From an uncultured Akkermansia sp. (GTDB taxonomy: Bacteria > Verrucomicrobiota > Verrucomicrobiia > Verrucomicrobiales > Akkermansiaceae): 64,000 bases of DNA. Under the pieces are notes generated by a model. That model was not told the DNA's origin and searched no databases. It saw nothing but the letters and a program-made list of their open reading frames with translations. Made by a program: the position numbers and the translations under genes. Location: the NCBI GenBank assembly GCA_944390825.1, contig CALXRG010000003.1:1-64000 (forward strand). The letters run 5' to 3'. Shown piece after piece: positions 35,112-44,181 of the stretch; position 1 is the stretch's first letter; each line of letters opens with the position of its first letter.

Positions 35112-37859
35112 TCAGAGACGTTTCGGGGCGGGACGCAGCAGGAGGTAGAGTAGAATCGCGCTCAGAATGACGGCGACCAGCTGCCCGGTGCCAAAAATGC
35201 CGGATTTTACCCAAGTCCCGTACTGGAAGAGCAGGAAGGAGACGGTGTAGGCCCAGGCGCACATGTAGCCGATGGCAAGCCAGGTCCAGCGGGCGCTGTT
35301 CATCTCGCGCCGGATGGCACCGCAGGCGGCGAAGCAGGGGGCGCAGAGCAGGTTGAAGAGCATGAAGGAGAGCCCCGAAAGCGTCGTGAAAGCTCCGGCG
35401 GCAGCCAGTTGGGCTGCGAGGCCTGTTGTTTCGTCGTCTTCTTCCTCTTCGCTGGCTTCTTCATCAGCCGCTTCTTCGTAGCTCCGCACCTCAGCATCGC
35501 ACTGCCATGCGGTCATGACGAGGGCGGAGAAGGCGTTGAACTTCGGCAGGGAGGGACTCAGGGCGAATTCTTCTGCTGGTGTGTCTGTTTCTTGAGTTTT
35601 TTCAGCGGGAGCGCTCCCACTGTCTTCTGCGGCATCGGCTGTGGCTGTGATGCTGGGGACGTGTGCGGGTTCTGTCGCAGCCGTGCTGTCGGCGGTGCTG
35701 CTGTAGAGGACGCCGAAGGTGCCGATGACGACTTCTTTGGCGACGAGGCCCGTGACGGTGGCGACGGCGGGTTTCCAGTCTCCCCAGCCCAGGGGCTCAA
35801 AGATGGGGGCGACTTTGCGGCCGACGTCGGCAAGGATGCTGGACTCGACGGCTTCGGGTTGCTCGGAGGTGTTCAGGTAGCTGAGCTTCCAGGTGTATCC
35901 CTGAGCGAACCAGATGACGGCTGAGGAGAGGAAGATGATGGTGCCGGCTTTGCGGGCAAAGGCTTTGCAGCGCTCCATGGCGCGGAGGTTGATGCTGATG
36001 CCGTTGGGCATGTGGTAGGCGGGCAGCTCCATGACAAAGGGTGTGTAGCTGCCGGCGAACATGTGAGTCTTGCGCAGGATGATGCCGCCGAGAATGACGG
36101 AACCGATACCGGCGAAGTAGGCGATGGTGGCGACGGTAGCGTCTGAGCCGATCAGGGCGGCGAAGAGGGCGATGATGGGCAGCTTGGCACCGCAGGGGAT
36201 GAAGGTGGTGAGCATGACGGTCATGCGGCGGTCTTTCTCGTTTTCAATGGTGCGGGTTGCCATCACGCCGGGTACGCCGCAGCCCATGGAGACGAGCAGG
36301 GGGATGAAGGATTTGCCGGAGAGTCCGAGCGAGCGGAAGATGCGGTCCATCATGAAGGCGACGCGTGCCATGTAGCCGCAGTCTTCCAGCAGCGACAGCA
36401 GCAGAAAGAGAACTGCCATCTGGGGCAGGAAGCCAAGCACGGCTCCAACACCGGCGACGATGCCGTTGCTGATGAGGTCCTGTATCTGGGGGCTGCAATC
36501 CAGCTGCAGGTAGCCCAGACTGGCGATTCCGAAGGCTGCGGCGCTCATGATGACAACGTACAGGGCGTATTCTTTGCGGTTGGCCCGGCCATTGAGGCTG
36601 AGTGCAGATTTGCGGATGCGTGCCGGTACGTTGCCGTAGGCATTGGGGTGATGCTGCCCCGGGAAGGTGAAGCAGATGAGCAGGATCAGCAGGTTGATGC
36701 CGTAGAGGGTGACCATGGCGATGTCATGGGCGACACCGGGCAGGTGAGGGCACATGTACTCCAGAATGAAGGGGGCGATGGCCAGATACAGCCAGGCTCC
36801 GTTGAGCCCGACATCGTGCAGGCGCCGCAGCGTAACGGGAAAGACGAACACCATGGACAGCACAGCACTCAATTGCACCAGGGATTCCAGTGGTGCCGCC
36901 TCCGAGCCGATGAAGCCGCCGAGCCAGCCGCCGACGACGGAGCCGAAAAGGACGTCGTTTGCCCAGTCGGTACCCCACGTGCCGATGGTGGTGATGCTCA
37001 CGTAGTAGATGGCGAACATGACGGCTGCGAAGATGGCGAGGCCCGCGATGCGGTGCGTGAGCAGGGTGTCAAGCAGCTGGCTGAAACTCGCTTTTGCCCG
37101 TTCCGGCTTCTGAACGCAGCGCTGGATGAGGCCCTCGATGGCGTCGTAGCGGCCGGAAGCTATGAGCCCTGCCGCTTCGTCGTCGAGCCTGGCTTCCAGT
37201 CCCATGCGCAGGGCTTCGGCGTCGTGCCGCTGGGGCAGTGTGTAGGCTGCTGTGATTTCCTGGTCGTTTTCCAGTACTTTGATGGCGGTCCAGCGGTCGC
37301 AGTCCAGAGAAGAGGTCAGAGTTCCGATGGCATGCTCGATGTGTTTGCTGAAGCTGATGGGGCAGGGGGAAGCGGGCATGTTTCCCGCCATTAAGTCAAC
37401 CAGTTCTGCTATGCCCTTTTTTTGGGTGGCGCAGAGTTCAAGAACGGGACACCCGAGTTCCCGGCTCAGCGATGCTGCGTCAATGCGGAGCCCTTTTTCC
37501 CGCGCCAGATCCATCATGTTGAGCGCCACCACGATGGGGGTGCCGACTTCCAGCAGTTGGGTGGTCAGGTAGAGGTTGCGTTCCAGGTTGGAGGCATCCA
37601 CGATGTTGACAATCAGGTCCGGCCTCTCGTCCAGCAGGTAGTGGCGCGTCGCTACCTCTTCGGGGGAGTAGGGGGAGAGTGAGTAGATGCCCGGCAGGTC
37701 GAGAATGTGTATTTCCGGGTGCTCTTTTAAGGCGCCTTCCTTGCGTTCTACCGTGACGCCAGGCCAGTTGCCCACGTGTTGGTTCGAACCTGTGAGCTCG
37801 TTGAAGATAAGCGTTTTGCCGCAATTCGGATTGCCGGCTAATGCGATGCTGCGTTTCAT
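35112..37859 (-). CDS. feoB: Ferrous iron transporter FeoB with internal DUF805-like insertion
   Basis: A 915-residue Fe2+ permease (usual length about 700-780). The N-terminal G domain shows [20 protein letters not shown] and a helical GDI-like region to about 270. The TM core includes [61 protein letters not shown] and [10 protein letters not shown]. Between about residues 320 and 460 is an extra membrane segment with [20 protein letters not shown] and [10 protein letters not shown], which are DUF805 motifs in swapped order. A Glu/Asp-rich loop ([14 protein letters not shown]) lies near residue 800. It follows feoA by 56 bases. Confidence 0.95.
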   Translation of the reverse strand: MKRSIALAGNPNCGKTLIFNELTGSNQHVGNWPGVTVERKEGALKEHPEIHILDLPGIYSLSPYSPEEVATRHYLLDERPDLIVNIVDASNLERNLYLTTQLLEVGTPIVVALNMMDLAREKGLRIDAASLSRELGCPVLELCATQKKGIAELVDLMAGNMPASPCPISFSKHIEHAIGTLTSSLDCDRWTAIKVLENDQEITAAYTLPQRHDAEALRMGLEARLDDEAAGLIASGRYDAIEGLIQRCVQKPERAKASFSQLLDTLLTHRIAGLAIFAAVMFAIYYVSITTIGTWGTDWANDVLFGSVVGGWLGGFIGSEAAPLESLVQLSAVLSMVFVFPVTLRRLHDVGLNGAWLYLAIAPFILEYMCPHLPGVAHDIAMVTLYGINLLILLICFTFPGQHHPNAYGNVPARIRKSALSLNGRANRKEYALYVVIMSAAAFGIASLGYLQLDCSPQIQDLISNGIVAGVGAVLGFLPQMAVLFLLLSLLEDCGYMARVAFMMDRIFRSLGLSGKSFIPLLVSMGCGVPGVMATRTIENEKDRRMTVMLTTFIPCGAKLPIIALFAALIGSDATVATIAYFAGIGSVILGGIILRKTHMFAGSYTPFVMELPAYHMPNGISINLRAMERCKAFARKAGTIIFLSSAVIWFAQGYTWKLSYLNTSEQPEAVESSILADVGRKVAPIFEPLGWGDWKPAVATVTGLVAKEVVIGTFGVLYSSTADSTAATEPAHVPSITATADAAEDSGSAPAEKTQETDTPAEEFALSPSLPKFNAFSALVMTAWQCDAEVRSYEEAADEEASEEEEDDETTGLAAQLAAAGAFTTLSGLSFMLFNLLCAPCFAACGAIRREMNSARWTWLAIGYMCAWAYTVSFLLFQYGTWVKSGIFGTGQLVAVILSAILLYLLLRPAPKRL

Positions 37860-37915
37860 GGGTTTGTTTGGACTAACTTTCGGATAAAAGAACTGTAGTT
37901 TCCGTTTACTCTGGG

Positions 37916-38173
37916 CTATCGGACGATTTGAATGCAGGCGCCTTCTCTTTTGCGCAGGGAGAGTTCGTAGCCCCGAACGCTGATTTCGATCGGATCTCCC
38001 AAGGGTGCTGCCTTGATGACGCGGATGGTTACTCCTTTGGTGAGTCCCATGTCCAGCAGACGCTGTTTGAGTGCGCCTGTACCGCAGACGCGTGCCACGA
38101 TGGCGCTTTCTCCTACCCGAAGCTGATTGAGTGTTTCCGGGGTGGTTAACGAAGCTGAAGGTGTTGCTTGCAT
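37916..38173 (-). CDS. feoA: Ferrous iron transport protein FeoA
   Basis: An 85-residue SH3-like cytoplasmic protein that supports FeoB. The pattern [15 protein letters not shown]...[19 protein letters not shown]...[20 protein letters not shown] is canonical. It is first in the feoA-feoB-Cys-rich operon; a strong promoter with an overlapping inverted repeat lies 27 bases upstream. FeoA is separate from FeoB here, unlike the fusions of Bacteroidota. Confidence 0.95.
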   Translation of the reverse strand: MQATPSASLTTPETLNQLRVGESAIVARVCGTGALKQRLLDMGLTKGVTIRVIKAAPLGDPIEISVRGYELSLRKREGACIQIVR

Positions 38174-38200
38174 AGTTAGACGTATATAATTCGTAGGGGC

Positions 38201-38229
38201 ATGTTAGCTCAGACTAACACCAGTGTCAA
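38201..38229 (-). promoter_or_regulatory. feo promoter with overlapping operator-like palindrome
   Basis: Minus strand TTGACA (38224-38229), 17-bp spacer, TAACAT (38201-38206). The spacer and -10 are covered by the inverted repeat TGTTAG-N6-CTAACA (38202-38219), which resembles DtxR/IdeR-family operators more than a Fur box. This is a good candidate for iron-dependent repression. Confidence 0.7.
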
Positions 38230-38420
38230 GATTTTTTTCGTGAAAAAAGAAATCCGGCATTAAAAAAATCGCCGGTGGGCCTGCTGTGATGTTGGATAGG
38301 GGCTAGGGCTGAGGTTGAGAGAGAGCAAGAGGAGCCGTCGGGCCGGGGCAACGGCTGAGGTCGTGCGTGAGCCCGCGGCGATTCCGGGTATGCTTAAGGG
38401 TATGCCGTCAAGGTGTCGCT

Positions 38421-38468
38421 GTCGGGATGAGGAGACTTGATGAATGTCGGGATGAGGAGACTTGATGA
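38421..38468. repeat. 25-bp-period direct repeat, two copies
   Basis: gtcgggatgaggagacttga-type unit of 23 identical bases at 38421-38443 and 38446-38468. Confidence 0.9.
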
Positions 38469-38627
38469 AAAAGAAGGGCAGAGGCGACCGCAACTTGCCG
38501 CGCGGGTTCGGCAATCATCTTCCATCAGCCATCCATCAGGAGAGTGAACGGGTTTGGCATGATGAGACATGGGCGAAGCCTGACGCTGATTTTCTGCACG
38601 GCCTGCTGGGAACGCGGCTTTGGCAAC

Positions 38628-38656
38628 TTGACTTGCCGCTCCACCGGGTGTAGAGT
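38628..38656 (+). promoter_or_regulatory. NAD(P)HX repair gene promoter, leaderless layout
   Basis: TTGACT (38628-38633), 17-bp spacer, TAGAGT (38651-38656), six bases, ATG at 38663. Confidence 0.65.
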
Positions 38657-38662
38657 AGCAGC

Positions 38663-40159
38663 ATGAAGATAGCCCCAGCTTCTGTCATTCGCGCCGCCGA
38701 GCGGCGACTGTTTGAAACGGGCACCGTGGACTCGCTGACGCTGATGGATGCCGTCATCGGGCGTTTGTATCAGCGTTTCCGCTACGGGGTGCCGGAGCTC
38801 GCAGGGCTCCAGCCGGAGCGGGTGGTGGTGTATGCCGGTAAGGGGAATAATGCGGGTGATGCCGTTGGCTTGGCCGCGAGACTGGGACTCCCGGTTGAGT
38901 TGCGCTGTGCATGCGACCCGCAGGAGCTTTCAGCTGACACCAAAGCGCAGCTCGACCGAGTGAGCGCTCCCGTCAGCCTCGGTGTTCCTAAGCCGTCGCC
39001 CCGCACCCTCATTCTCGACGGTTTGCTGGGGTCGGGCGCCAGCGGTGCTTTGCGTGCTCCTTACCGCGACCTGGTGGCAGAGCTCAACGCGCTGCGGGCG
39101 GCTTCCCCATCGTCACTTTGCGTGGCGATCGATATACCAACAGGTCTGGACTCGGACACGGGAGAGGCAGGACCGGACACCGTGCGTGCGGATGTGACCT
39201 GCCCGATCGGTTGCGTGAAGCCCGGTATGCTGGCGGATGGGGTCGAGCAGTACGTCGGGCGGCTCCTGCCGATTCCTCTGCCGGAGGTGGAGCTGGAGCC
39301 GCCAGATCTGGGAGAGATGACTGGAGTGACCCCGTGGGCAGCTGCCGAGGTGGCGGATGCGGACCTCATCCACGGTTGGTTGCCGCGCCGTGACCAGGCT
39401 TGTTATAAGAACCGCGCCGGGCGTGTTGCCATCGTGGCGGGCAGCATAGGGATGCTTGGAGCTGCCCAGCTTTGTGCCGAAGCGGCCATGCGTGTCGGAG
39501 CCGGGCTGGTATGCCTCTATTGCCTGCCGAAGGTCTACCCTCTGCTTGCAGTGCGCGTCGCTCCCGAGGTGATGGTGCGGTGCGTAGACTCCTATGCAGA
39601 GATCGACGAGCCGCATGCCCAGGCCTTGCTGATAGGCCCGGGACTCGGGAGGCCTTCCCCGTCGGAAGGGGAGGAACTGCGACGGCTTGCCGAGGGATTC
39701 TCCGGGACGGTGGTGCTGGATGCAGATGGCCTCAACCTGGCCGCCTCTGCGTGCTGGAAACCACAGCCAAACTGGGTCCTTACCCCGCATCCGGGCGAGA
39801 TGCGACGTCTTTTCCCCTCGGCTCCGGCCGGCAGGTGCGATACGGTCCGAGACTATCTCCGGCAGCATGATACGGTTTTACTGCTCAAGGGAGCCCGCAC
39901 CATTGTGGCCGATCGGACCGGACTGTGCTTCAACACGACCGGCGGTCCTTATATGGCCAATGGAGGGCAAGGGGATACCCTCGCGGGAGCCATCGCCGGT
40001 CTTGCGGCTCAGGGCATGTCTCCTTGGCGAGCGGCAGTCCTGGGTGCCTGGGGGTGTGGACAGGCGGCAGCCATGGCGTGGACCCGCCTGGGATACCCGC
40101 CTGCCGTGACGGCTTCTCTCGTAAGCCGGAACCTCCCGGAAGCTTTGGCTTGCCTGTGA
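38663..40159 (+). CDS. nnr: Bifunctional NAD(P)H-hydrate epimerase/dehydratase
   Basis: A 498-residue repair enzyme for hydrated NADH/NADPH. The N-terminal ~215 residues are the epimerase (YjeF_N): VVVYAGKGNNAGDAVGLA, LDGLLGSGASG, AIDIPTGLDSDTG. The C-terminal ~275 residues are the ADP-dependent dehydratase: RAGRVAIVAGSIGMLGAA, LIGPGLG, VLDADGLNLAA, LTPHPGEMRRL, LLKGARTIVAD, and NGGQGDTLAGAIAGLAAQG with the catalytic Asp in GGQGDxL. Order and length are as in the common fused form. Confidence 0.95.
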   Translation: MKIAPASVIRAAERRLFETGTVDSLTLMDAVIGRLYQRFRYGVPELAGLQPERVVVYAGKGNNAGDAVGLAARLGLPVELRCACDPQELSADTKAQLDRVSAPVSLGVPKPSPRTLILDGLLGSGASGALRAPYRDLVAELNALRAASPSSLCVAIDIPTGLDSDTGEAGPDTVRADVTCPIGCVKPGMLADGVEQYVGRLLPIPLPEVELEPPDLGEMTGVTPWAAAEVADADLIHGWLPRRDQACYKNRAGRVAIVAGSIGMLGAAQLCAEAAMRVGAGLVCLYCLPKVYPLLAVRVAPEVMVRCVDSYAEIDEPHAQALLIGPGLGRPSPSEGEELRRLAEGFSGTVVLDADGLNLAASACWKPQPNWVLTPHPGEMRRLFPSAPAGRCDTVRDYLRQHDTVLLLKGARTIVADRTGLCFNTTGGPYMANGGQGDTLAGAIAGLAAQGMSPWRAAVLGAWGCGQAAAMAWTRLGYPPAVTASLVSRNLPEALACL

Positions 40160-40470
40160 GGGGCAGTCGCGTCCGAGGGTGAGACCGCATTTGAGGGGGC
40201 ACGGCCGGAGCCTTGGGCGTCGCTGGTATTCCTGCTCTGCGGACAGAGAGGTGAATCCACTGGGTAGGGGTTGCCCCCTGATGACCCGGCTCACGGGAAG
40301 AGGGACAGAGGGACGTGGAGTGGTCTGTCACGCAGATAGAAAAATTGCTCTCAAGAGAGAAACATCAACAGGGGCGCAGGCGCGCCCCTGTTGATGTTTC
40401 GGAAAGCAGGTGCCCCTACGGACGGGCACCGAATCGACGACTGGCACTTGATATGCCGGGGTGACAGGGA
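40160..40470. other. Convergent gap after NAD(P)HX repair gene
   Basis: No gene; holds the 17-bp hairpin at 40361-40398. The remainder is unremarkable. Confidence 0.6.
40361..40398 (-). terminator. 17-bp perfect hairpin between convergent genes
   Basis: 40361-40377 pairs perfectly with 40382-40398, 4-base loop. On the minus strand, downstream of the acidic secreted protein, a second small stem (ctctc/gagag) and an ATTTTT run follow; on the plus strand there is no T-run. Confidence 0.7.
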
Positions 40471-42723
40471 TCACTTGCGCAGAATGATGTCCATGCGCAC
40501 GATGTTCTTTCCATCCTTGATCTCGTTCGTCGCGTGGATGCTGCGGACGTACATGGCCACGAACTCCAGAACAGAAGCAATCTCGTCTGCTTCGATGGCG
40601 GCTTCTTCTTCTTCAGAGGCCGGGCCGTATTCGACGTCCAGGTCATACTCGTCTTCTATGTCGTACTCGTCATCCGTGTCACCTGTGCCATCAGCGTCGG
40701 CGGTGCCATCAGCGTCGGTGGTGTCGGTGGTGTCGGTGGTGTCGTTTGAGGCGTCCGTGTTGTTTGTGTCATCAGCGCCGGCGTCGGCGTCCGTGTCGGC
40801 ATCAGCACCGGCGTTATCACTGTCAACGGAAGCGGCCGTGATGAGTTCTTCTTCCTCGTCGCATTCATCGGCCGCCTGGCAGTTCGCCATCATCTGGGTG
40901 GCAATGCTGCGGGCAATCAGGGCAACGGGCTCGCAGTTAATGGTGACGACGGTTCCGGCGAAAGGCTCGGGGGTGGAGGTTGACTGTGACAGCTCGGAGT
41001 TCAGCGCCTGGGTAGAACCGATGACCAGCATGTCCCCCGTCAGGTGAACCGTCGGGGTGCAGGCGGGTGTGTTGGTCGGCAGGGCGATGGTGTAAGCATG
41101 CCCGCCTGGAATCTCTTGCTCCGTGATGGGCAGCATGGAGAGGACATCGGCGTTGCCGCCGAAGGCGACGGTCGCAGTCGTGACTGTGTCGAGTACGAGC
41201 TTCCATCCTTCGGCAAGTTTTTCACGGCTGGTGACGGGTGCGCAGTAGGCGGCGGCAGCGGGAACCATCGGGTCGGGCTGGGCTTTCACTACGAGGGCTG
41301 CACTGTTGCCGAGGCCTGAATTCATGATGCTGAATCCCTCGCCGACTTTCATCACCATGGGCTTGAACATCTGGTAGAAGGCCAGTGCCTGCTTCAGTTC
41401 TGCCATCTCGCGCCCGGACAGTTCCTGAGTGCTGCTGCGTGTTAAGCCCGTCAGCAACTGTTCACATGCATCCAGCAGCTCCCCGGCAGAGGGCATGCCT
41501 TCAACCCTGCATGCAGTGCTTTCGGCATACAGCGCTGTCATGGGATCCTGCGCCTGGGCGGTCATGCGGAGGGTGCCTTGCTCGTAGCTGACCTTGCCGG
41601 CATCTGCTTTGATTTCAAGGTGCAGATCATCGTCCAGCCAGCTTTTGACCGTGTAGGGGTGAACGACGCTCTCCGGGATAAGAGAGAGGTATGCCTGCTT
41701 GATCATGTCGAGGCTCTGGAGAGCTTTCTGTACGGCTTCTTTGTCCGCAGCCGGAGCATTCTCCGCGGTCGTCAGCAACGGGGTGATGAGCTGGGTGAGC
41801 TGATTCGTGAACTGGACAGCTGTTTTCCTGTTTACTTTGCCGGTGGTTTCGGGCGACATGTAGCTGAGCAGCAGAACCCCCTGGGGAGTACTGTCGATCT
41901 CGGACACCCTGTCTGTGGAGAGCACAGATTCAGAAGGGTTCGCGGCGATTTTGACAGCCGCCGGGTCTTCTGCTGCGGCCAGTACCTGAGAAGTGCCTTC
42001 GAGTTTGGTCATGATGTAGAGACTGCGCCCCTTGAAGGCTTCGACGATGGCTGCCGCTTCTGTGGAGAGGGTCACGCTGTCGGAATTCTTCCGGCTCAAT
42101 GCCTCATTCAGCCAGGCTTCCAGGTTGACTTTGACTCCGTCGAAGCCGTTGATGGACTCGGCTGTGCAGTAGGCTGCTGTTTCCGGATTTTGGGTTAGAG
42201 CTTTCGTCAGACCGGTTATCTCTCCACCCATTGAGGGGGGATTTACGTTAAAAATGAGGTAGGCGGGAGCAATTTTCTGGTCTTTGAAGATTGTGAGTGT
42301 TTGCAATACCGCATTGACGATCTCGGAGTCCGAGCTGTTTTCGCTCAGGTTGATGTTCACGGAAGAGAGGAAGGTGCACAGAAACTCTGCTGTATTTCCG
42401 GTGCTGCCTATTGCCATGCTGATGTGGGAAGGAAGCTGAAGCGGCAGGAAGGTCTTGATGACGGGCGCAAGATTGCCGGTGGCGATGAAGTTATCGACTT
42501 CCGCTGGCATCAGCGCCATGGCGGGGAGTGCTGCGGTCCGCAGATCAAGCTGAGATGCCGGGGCTGTGGCAGGGGCAGCCTGCTCTGCCGCAGCGGGTGT
42601 TGCAGGGGCAACTGCGGCGGGGGCTTCGGGAGCTTGGGCCGGGGGGACAGCCGTGGACCCCTGCTGGGCATAAAGAGGTGCCGCCGTGGCGGCGAGAAGC
42701 ATGAGTGTGTGTCGCATGGTCAT
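40471..42723 (-). CDS. Large exported protein with acidic Asp/Thr-rich region, unknown
   Basis: A 750-residue protein with a signal peptide (MTMRHTLMLLAATAAPLYAQ), an Ala/Pro-rich spacer (about 25-60), then a large soluble body with no family I recognise. Near residue 645-705 is a highly acidic, low-complexity stretch: DADTDADAGADDTNN, NDTTDTTDTTDADG, then DDEYDIEDEYDLDVEYG. Such runs can bind calcium or other cations. The last 45 residues return to ordinary sequence (ASVLEFVAMYVRSIHATN). A TAGAAT box lies 9 bases before the ATG with a weak TTACAG -35. It is monocistronic, ended by the 17-bp hairpin. Confidence 0.85.
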   Translation of the reverse strand: MTMRHTLMLLAATAAPLYAQQGSTAVPPAQAPEAPAAVAPATPAAAEQAAPATAPASQLDLRTAALPAMALMPAEVDNFIATGNLAPVIKTFLPLQLPSHISMAIGSTGNTAEFLCTFLSSVNINLSENSSDSEIVNAVLQTLTIFKDQKIAPAYLIFNVNPPSMGGEITGLTKALTQNPETAAYCTAESINGFDGVKVNLEAWLNEALSRKNSDSVTLSTEAAAIVEAFKGRSLYIMTKLEGTSQVLAAAEDPAAVKIAANPSESVLSTDRVSEIDSTPQGVLLLSYMSPETTGKVNRKTAVQFTNQLTQLITPLLTTAENAPAADKEAVQKALQSLDMIKQAYLSLIPESVVHPYTVKSWLDDDLHLEIKADAGKVSYEQGTLRMTAQAQDPMTALYAESTACRVEGMPSAGELLDACEQLLTGLTRSSTQELSGREMAELKQALAFYQMFKPMVMKVGEGFSIMNSGLGNSAALVVKAQPDPMVPAAAAYCAPVTSREKLAEGWKLVLDTVTTATVAFGGNADVLSMLPITEQEIPGGHAYTIALPTNTPACTPTVHLTGDMLVIGSTQALNSELSQSTSTPEPFAGTVVTINCEPVALIARSIATQMMANCQAADECDEEEELITAASVDSDNAGADADTDADAGADDTNNTDASNDTTDTTDTTDADGTADADGTGDTDDEYDIEDEYDLDVEYGPASEEEEAAIEADEIASVLEFVAMYVRSIHATNEIKDGKNIVRMDIILRK

Positions 42724-43023
42724 AGCACCTTTATTCTATCTCTTTTTTGCTTTCTCTGTAAAGGAAAAAGGTTCGCCTGTGGCCTCGAATGACGCTTCAT
42801 GTGCCGCGGCAGGTATCGTGGCATGGCCGGCTCACTCGTGGTGATGGGGCGGGAAAATGGTGACGTGTCGGGGAAAGGGTGATGGTGCGGGGAAAGGGTG
42901 ATGGGGCGGGCCGATGGCGCTGTGGCCGGGCAGGGCGGAAGCATGCCGGGTGGCGGGGAAGAGCTGATGGTGCGGGCGTGGCGGGAGGGGAACGGCGGGA
43001 TTCTGCCCGGCCGTTTGCTGCAT
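42724..43023. repeat. Gap with four-unit 19-bp tandem repeat
   Basis: Units of exactly 19 bp at 42841, 42860, 42879 and 42898 (gtgatggtgcggggaaagg type, 12-17 identities). No gene elsewhere in the gap. Confidence 0.8.
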
Positions 43024-44145
43024 TCAGAGGCTGCGCAGCAGGAAGTTGATGGCAAAACAGGCGGCGACGATGTAGAGGATCGGGCTGACTTCGCGCCAGC
43101 GGCCGCTGAGAAGACGCAGGACGACGTAGGCGATGAAGCCAAAGCCGAAGCCGGTGGCGATGTTGAAGGTTAGCGGCATGGTGATGATGGTGAGGAAGGC
43201 GGGCAGGGCGATCATGAAGTCGCTGAAGCGTATGTTCACGACGTCTTGCATCATGTAGGCGCCGACGATGATGAGAACGGGGGCTGTGGCGTAGCTGGGA
43301 ACGATGCTTGCCAGGGGGGTGAAGAAAAGGGTGAGGGCGAAGAGTCCGGCAATGACGACGGCGGTGAGGCCGGTGCGCCCGCCCTGGGCAACGCCGGCGG
43401 CGCTTTCGAGGTAGCTGGTGGCGGTGGTGGCTCCGAGCAGGGCGCTGGTGATGGTGCTGAGGGAGTCGGTGATGAGGGCCCGGTCGAGGTTGTCGATGCG
43501 GCCGTCGGGCCGGGTAAAGCCGGCTTTGTGGGCGAGGCCGATGAGGGTGCCCATGTTGTCAAAGAGGTCGACGATGGTGAGGGTGAAGATGATGGAGAAG
43601 AGCCCGTGGTGGAGGGCGCCGGCGAGGTCGAGTTGCCCTATGGTTTCTGTGGGTAGGGGGATGTCCAGGCTCAGAAGGGGGCCGCTGGGCATGGGGCTGA
43701 TGCCAAGCAGAAGGCCGCTCACGCTGATGGTGGCAATACCGATGATCATGGCTCCCGGAATGCGGTGGGCGGTGAGGACGCCGATGAGGAGGACTCCGGC
43801 CGCGGAGAGCAGGGTGAAGATGATGCCGGAGATGAGGACGGCTCCGAGACCGGTTTGCCAGGTGTAGCCCGCGGGACCGCAGACGTAATAGGCGAAGTAG
43901 GCGGTGAGACCCAGTCCCGGGGCGACGCCGACGGGGAATTGTGCCCAGAGTCCCATGACGAGGGTGCTCAGAATGGTAATCCAGATGGTGGCAGCGGTGG
44001 CTGCGTCATGGGGTATGCCGGTGTCGGCCAGCAGGTCCGGGACGACGAGGATGATGTAGCACATCGCCATGAAGGTGGTGAGCCCGGCGAGGCATTCCTG
44101 CCGGACGCTGGTGCCGTGGGCTCGAAGGTGGAAGAGGCGCTCCAA
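43024..44145 (-). CDS. NCS2/AzgA-family purine permease
   Basis: A 373-residue transporter with about 12 TM. Family signatures: VRQECLAGLTTFMAMCYIIL (TM1), GVAPGLGLTAYFAYYV, DLFDNMGTLIGLAHKAG, and ATTATSYLESAAGVAQGGRTGLTAV. The set fits adenine/guanine/hypoxanthine:H+ symporters (AzgA) rather than uracil carriers. It is shorter than the usual 430. No ATG is available at the family start; the best start is TTG 44145 (reads as MERLFHL). It begins 36 bases after the ftsK stop, so it may be co-transcribed with ftsK. Confidence 0.85.
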   Translation of the reverse strand: MERLFHLRAHGTSVRQECLAGLTTFMAMCYIILVVPDLLADTGIPHDAATAATIWITILSTLVMGLWAQFPVGVAPGLGLTAYFAYYVCGPAGYTWQTGLGAVLISGIIFTLLSAAGVLLIGVLTAHRIPGAMIIGIATISVSGLLLGISPMPSGPLLSLDIPLPTETIGQLDLAGALHHGLFSIIFTLTIVDLFDNMGTLIGLAHKAGFTRPDGRIDNLDRALITDSLSTITSALLGATTATSYLESAAGVAQGGRTGLTAVVIAGLFALTLFFTPLASIVPSYATAPVLIIVGAYMMQDVVNIRFSDFMIALPAFLTIITMPLTFNIATGFGFGFIAYVVLRLLSGRWREVSPILYIVAACFAINFLLRSL

Positions 44146-44181
44146 AATGGTCTGCGTCGGGTGACTGAGGGAGAAGAAACA

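Larger units (their letters stand above)
38174..38627. other. Divergent gap between feoA and NAD(P)HX repair gene
   Basis: Contains the feo promoter/operator, an AT-rich inverted run (ttttttcgtgaaaaaa near 38232), a 25-bp repeat, and otherwise no gene. Confidence 0.7.

Noticed and set aside
37785..37810. tRNA T-loop-like ggttcgaacc
   Set aside because: It lies inside the feoB G domain, with no matching acceptor or anticodon stems.
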